A stretch of 64,000 nt of DNA, taken from the NCBI RefSeq assembly GCF_019737615.1, contig NZ_JAHKKS010000009.1:1-64000 (forward strand). The letters are read 5' to 3'. Both the position numbers and the translations under genes were made by a program. This DNA comes from Sphingobium xanthum (lineage in GTDB: Bacteria > Pseudomonadota > Alphaproteobacteria > Sphingomonadales > Sphingomonadaceae). Numbering within the stretch: position 1 is the first letter of the stretch; each line of letters opens with the position of its first letter. The notes under the pieces are model-generated. The model worked only from the letters and a program-made list of their open reading frames with translations. It was not told where the DNA came from and searched no databases. Below are positions 61,070 through 64,000 of this stretch, piece by piece.

Positions 61070-61689
61070 CGCCGCTTCCACGCGATATAGACCGCGAACA
61101 GGCAGCCGCCGCCGAAACCGAAGAACAAGAGGCTGGTGACCAGCCATTGCCCCCAGCGCCAGGCCAGTTCGCCAAAGCCCCAGACGAGGCCGATGCGGCG
61201 CGGCTGCTCGCCCGGCGCGGAGAGGATGCGGACGGCGGGGAGATGGCCGGTGCGGTTGGTGGCGAGCTGGCGCTCGATGCGGTTTGATCCCGCCATGCGC
61301 CTGCTGTGCGCGGAGACGGACTCGAGGGCGGCGGCGATGCTGCTATTATGGTCCGCCATTGCTTCTTCGAAGGTGCGGTTGGCTTTGGGCTTTTCGGGCG
61401 GCGGGGGCGGTTTCTCCTGCTCCTCCGCCAGATCGATGACGCAGCCATATTCGGTGATGCCGATGCCGCGGCTGGAATTCGAGCCGGAGCGCTCGCGCAC
61501 GCAATCGACATGGTAGGCCTTGAGCTTGCCACCGTCCGTTCCGGCGCCGAAGGCCGCGCGCGTATCGGCGATGATGTCCCCGCCGCCGGGCAGGGCGAAG
61601 CGGGCGAAGGGGAAGCTGACGCAGAGCAGCCCGGCCGGGAGCAGCAGGATCAGCGCGACGATGCGGGCGAGGAGGATGCGGAGCGGCAT
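61066..61689 (-). CDS. Two-helix membrane protein of unknown function
   Basis: A 207-residue protein with an N-terminal transmembrane helix (LARIVALILLLPAGLLCVSF), an extracytoplasmic region including an EKPPPPPEKP proline run and a polar helix (about 100-140), and a second helix near the C-terminus (LVTSLLFFGFGGGCLFAVYI) followed by Trp-Lys-Arg-Arg. ATG 61689 follows GGAAGG. The family is not recognised. Coupled to the SnoaL-like gene. Confidence 0.72.
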   Translation of the reverse strand: MPLRILLARIVALILLLPAGLLCVSFPFARFALPGGGDIIADTRAAFGAGTDGGKLKAYHVDCVRERSGSNSSRGIGITEYGCVIDLAEEQEKPPPPPEKPKANRTFEEAMADHNSSIAAALESVSAHSRRMAGSNRIERQLATNRTGHLPAVRILSAPGEQPRRIGLVWGFGELAWRWGQWLVTSLLFFGFGGGCLFAVYIAWKRR

Positions 61690-61848
61690 CAGCGGGCCTT
61701 CCGCGCTGCTGGGTCGACCAAGTCCCGCATATCTCACGTCCCCCCATCGGTCAGATGGCGCAGTTTTGCATGATGTGGGCATCGGGCTCAATGGCGGCGG
61801 ATGGGTCGCGCGGGCAAAGGTCACACCAGGGTCACACTATCAGCATTT

Positions 61849-62742
61849 CTATCGTCGGCGGCGGCAGCGGGGGCGGGAATTGGTTATGGGATCAATGTGA
61901 TAGCACAGGTCCGCGAATTCCTCGTCAGTGACCCTCTCGCCCGCCTTGTATTTCTCCCAAGCCGCCGCGCCCCGCGCATCGCGCGCCGCCGCCTCCTCCT
62001 GCGCCGCTAGCCGGGCGTCGGTCTTCAGCGTGCGCTCCTCGCGCAGGAAGTGCGGCAGGATGCCATCGGCGGCTTGGGCAATCTCCAGCTCATGCGCGAG
62101 GGTTTCGGCATCCAGCAGCTGCTCGGGCGGTGCGGGCAAGGCAGGCTCCATCGCGCGCAGGCTCTCTTCCAGTGCGGGCATCTCGCGCGCGGGCGGCGCG
62201 GCCTCCGGCTGATGCCCGGCGGCGGACGCGGGGCCGGCCCCATAGCGATCGGGCTTCAAATGGCTCAGCAGATATTTGAGCAGGCGATTGTCGTGGACCA
62301 GCCGGGTGGCGATCACATTGCCCTCGCGGTCCAGCACTTCCTGCTCGGTGCCCTCGATCGCGCGCTCGAACGCGATGTCCTCAATGAGGCCGCCGGCATG
62401 ATGGCGCGCCGCATCCCAGGCGCGGGCGAAGGCGGCGCCACGCCCGGCGCGGCGCAGGCGATAGGCGCTCTCCCGCGACATGCCGACCGCCTTCGCCGCG
62501 ACATTGACGAGGCCGGTATCGGCCAGCGTCTCGATGAAGCGGCGCTGCTTCTCGTCCGTCCAGCCATCGGAGCGGGGGATGCGGCGGACGGGGACCCAGC
62601 GATAGTCGGCGGGATCATAGGGGATGGGCGGCGGCGGCGCGTCGTCATCCTCTTCGATGGCGGCGGGCAGCGGCGCGGGGGTTTCGGGATCGCGGGCGTC
62701 GGTGACGGGCGCGAGGGCCTGGCGGGGTGTGTGGTTGCTCAT
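61849..62742 (-). CDS. Helix-turn-helix protein resembling phage terminase small subunit
   Basis: A 297-residue protein. After a Pro/Asp-rich N-terminus, residues about 58-110 (KQRRFIETLADTGLVNVAAK, then VGMSRESAYRLRRAGRGAAF) form a helix-turn-helix like those of terminase small subunits and related regulators. The rest is charged and helical, ending in an Arg-rich tail. No terminase large subunit or capsid genes are near, so it may be a domesticated phage gene. ATG 62742 has only a weak ribosome site. It is divergent from the Fic gene. Confidence 0.75.
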   Translation of the reverse strand: MSNHTPRQALAPVTDARDPETPAPLPAAIEEDDDAPPPPIPYDPADYRWVPVRRIPRSDGWTDEKQRRFIETLADTGLVNVAAKAVGMSRESAYRLRRAGRGAAFARAWDAARHHAGGLIEDIAFERAIEGTEQEVLDREGNVIATRLVHDNRLLKYLLSHLKPDRYGAGPASAAGHQPEAAPPAREMPALEESLRAMEPALPAPPEQLLDAETLAHELEIAQAADGILPHFLREERTLKTDARLAAQEEAAARDARGAAAWEKYKAGERVTDEEFADLCYHIDPITNSRPRCRRRR

Positions 62743-62840
62743 CCGACAGGGTGGGCCAGAGGAAATCCTATTTTGGAAGGGGCCTTTTTGAGGATTGGCC
62801 ATGGCCTGCCACTTTGTACAATCATCGCAACTGAGCCACG

Positions 62841-62874
62841 CACTTTTCACGAAATCACCTTTTCGTTGAAAGTG
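62841..62874. promoter_or_regulatory. Inverted repeat before the Fic gene
   Basis: CACTTTTCACGAA (62841-62853) and TTCGTTGAAAGTG (62862-62874) are inverted copies matching at 11 of 13 positions, in an AT-rich stretch 26 bases before the Fic start. Candidate operator in the spacer shared with the divergent HTH protein gene. Confidence 0.45.
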
Positions 62875-62900
62875 GGGTGCGAACTTTGTAGTTCGATGCA

Positions 62901-64000
62901 ATGGATAGAAATGGCTTTTCCGGGAATGCGACGGGTACGCTGATGCCAACGATCGGCGGGCGCAAGGCATTCGTGCCGGACGCACTGCCACCGAGAGCGC
63001 TCGCGCTGGATCGGTTTCTGCCGGAACTGACAAGAGCGACCCAAGCGGTCGGTGAACTGAAGGGCATCGGACGGGCAATCCCCAACCCGTTACTACTCGT
63101 CAGGCCATTGCAGCGGCGTGAAGCTGTTTCCTCCTCAAGCATGGAGGGCACCTATACGACGCTGACCGACCTGTTCCTGTTCGAAGCAGGTGCCGGCGAA
63201 GCCGCCACACGCGGCGATAATCGCGAAGTGCTGAACTATGTTCGTGCGCTAGAAGGCGCGATCGACGGGCTGGCGGCATTACCGATCTCAACGCGGTTGA
63301 TCCGCGAGGCGCATCGCGTGTTACTGACGGGAGTGGCGCGCAATCGCGGCGCGGCTATCGAGGCGGGCGAACTGAAGCGCGACCAGAACTGGATAGGCGG
63401 AAGCGGACGGATCGACAGCGCACGCTTCATCCCCGCACCGCCGGATGAAACACCGCGCGCGCTCGACACGCTGATGGGATTTGTCAATCGCGAGGATCGG
63501 CCGGCGCCGCTGATCGATGCCGCACTTGCGCATTACCAGTTCGAGGCGATCCATCCCTTCGCCGATGGCAATGGCCGGGTTGGGCGAATGCTGATCACGC
63601 TTATGCTGATCGACAATGGCACTTTGCCGCAGCCTTTACTCTACATGAGCCCATATCTGGAGCGGCACAAGGACCGCTATATCGACCTGATGTATGCCGT
63701 GTCGCGCGACGGCGCGTGGGAAGAATGGATCGCCTTCTTCCTGGAAGCGGTCGCGGAGTCAGCGGCGGAGACGATCGCGGTGGTCGAGCGGCTGCAGGAC
63801 CTTCAGCGTGCCTATCGCGAGCGCTTCCAGACGGCGCGTCGTTCCGCGCTGATGCTGCGGATCATCGACCTGGCGTTCGAGCGGCCGGTGCGTTCGATTA
63901 CGGATTTCGCTGAGGCGCTGGGAGTGACCTATGGCGGCGCGATGAACAATATCAATGAGTTGATCGCGCATGGCGTGGCGGAGGAGGTGGGTGGAACCTA
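62901..64000 (+). CDS. Fic family protein (runs off the window)
   Basis: At least 366 residues, open to the window end. The catalytic Fic motif HPFADGNGRVGR is at residues 218-229 and is complete. Upstream, Ser78-x-x-x-Glu82-Gly83 (SSSSMEG) matches the (S/T)xxxE(G/N) inhibitory helix, in the N-terminal position of class II Fic proteins, whose Glu blocks ATP binding. A C-terminal winged-helix region begins near residue 325 (RPVRSITDFAEALGVTYGGA). Such enzymes transfer AMP from ATP to protein targets. ATG 62901 is the first in-frame start after a stop; ATG 62943 is an alternative. Confidence 0.93.
   Translation, partial: MDRNGFSGNATGTLMPTIGGRKAFVPDALPPRALALDRFLPELTRATQAVGELKGIGRAIPNPLLLVRPLQRREAVSSSSMEGTYTTLTDLFLFEAGAGEAATRGDNREVLNYVRALEGAIDGLAALPISTRLIREAHRVLLTGVARNRGAAIEAGELKRDQNWIGGSGRIDSARFIPAPPDETPRALDTLMGFVNREDRPAPLIDAALAHYQFEAIHPFADGNGRVGRMLITLMLIDNGTLPQPLLYMSPYLERHKDRYIDLMYAVSRDGAWEEWIAFFLEAVAESAAETIAVVERLQDLQRAYRERFQTARRSALMLRIIDLAFERPVRSITDFAEALGVTYGGAMNNINELIAHGVAEEVGGT

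Noticed and set aside
61849-62742. Prophage
   Set aside because: Only one terminase-like HTH protein; no large terminase, portal, capsid, tail or integrase genes in the window.

Overview
This window looks like chromosomal DNA of a sphingomonad (Alphaproteobacteria, Sphingomonadaceae: Sphingomonas/Sphingobium/Novosphingobium type). The evidence is high GC throughout, Sphingobium-type catabolic enzymes (a gallate dioxygenase with all DesB iron ligands at the DesB positions and a two-subunit hydroquinone 1,2-dioxygenase), many class III extradiol, LLM-flavin and VOC enzymes, and inverted intergenic repeats of the kind common in this family. No rRNA, tRNA, CRISPR array or intact insertion sequence was seen. 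The species cannot be named from the sequence alone.

Layout. 0.2-5.6 kb: GFA protein, Rrf2 regulator, class II DAHP synthase, then an XRE regulator coupled to a SulP transporter, and an exported protein. 5.6-13.2 kb (minus strand): two duplicated D-2-hydroxyacid dehydrogenases, a DUF3828 protein, cysS, infC, a GNAT acetyltransferase and thrS. thrS is preceded by a leader peptide with nine consecutive threonine codons and by competing hairpins, which indicates attenuation by threonyl-tRNA supply. 13.6-32.1 kb: a catabolic island with MarR, LysR, IclR and LuxR regulators, two LLM flavin oxidoreductases, a GMC oxidoreductase, an aldehyde dehydrogenase, two muconolactone-decarboxylase-like proteins, a type I extradiol dioxygenase, a fumarylacetoacetase-family hydrolase, and a tight four-gene operon (flavin monooxygenase, hydrolase, LuxR regulator, periplasmic quinohemoprotein dehydrogenase). 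Several regulators have a clear palindrome beside them.

32.2-43.2 kb: response regulator with a general-stress-type promoter, methyltransferase, a YjgN/M48 pair, an alpha/beta hydrolase coupled to a TPR protein, 3-hydroxybutyryl-CoA dehydrogenase, DUF1176 protein, MFS transporter and a soluble hybrid histidine kinase. 43.2-46.9 kb (minus strand): four exported proteins, including an M48-TPR protease and a C13 (legumain-like) peptidase, three of them joined by overlapping stop/start codons. 47.0-51.4 kb (minus strand): hydroquinone catabolism (dioxygenase small and large subunits, semialdehyde dehydrogenase), then gallate dioxygenase with its own terminator.

51.5-64.0 kb: a SRAP-family protein that has lost its catalytic residues, a membrane protein coupled to a DUF985 cupin, a DUF481 barrel carrying a three-fold repeat, two 2H phosphoesterase-like proteins, a DODA-type dioxygenase, an exported HExxH-TPR protein, a stress-type PNPOx protein, a frameshifted gene remnant, small exported or membrane proteins, a rifampin ADP-ribosyltransferase homologue, a phage-terminase-like HTH protein and a Fic protein cut by the window end. 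Together the genes suggest a bacterium specialised in degrading plant- or pollutant-derived aromatics, set among ordinary housekeeping genes.
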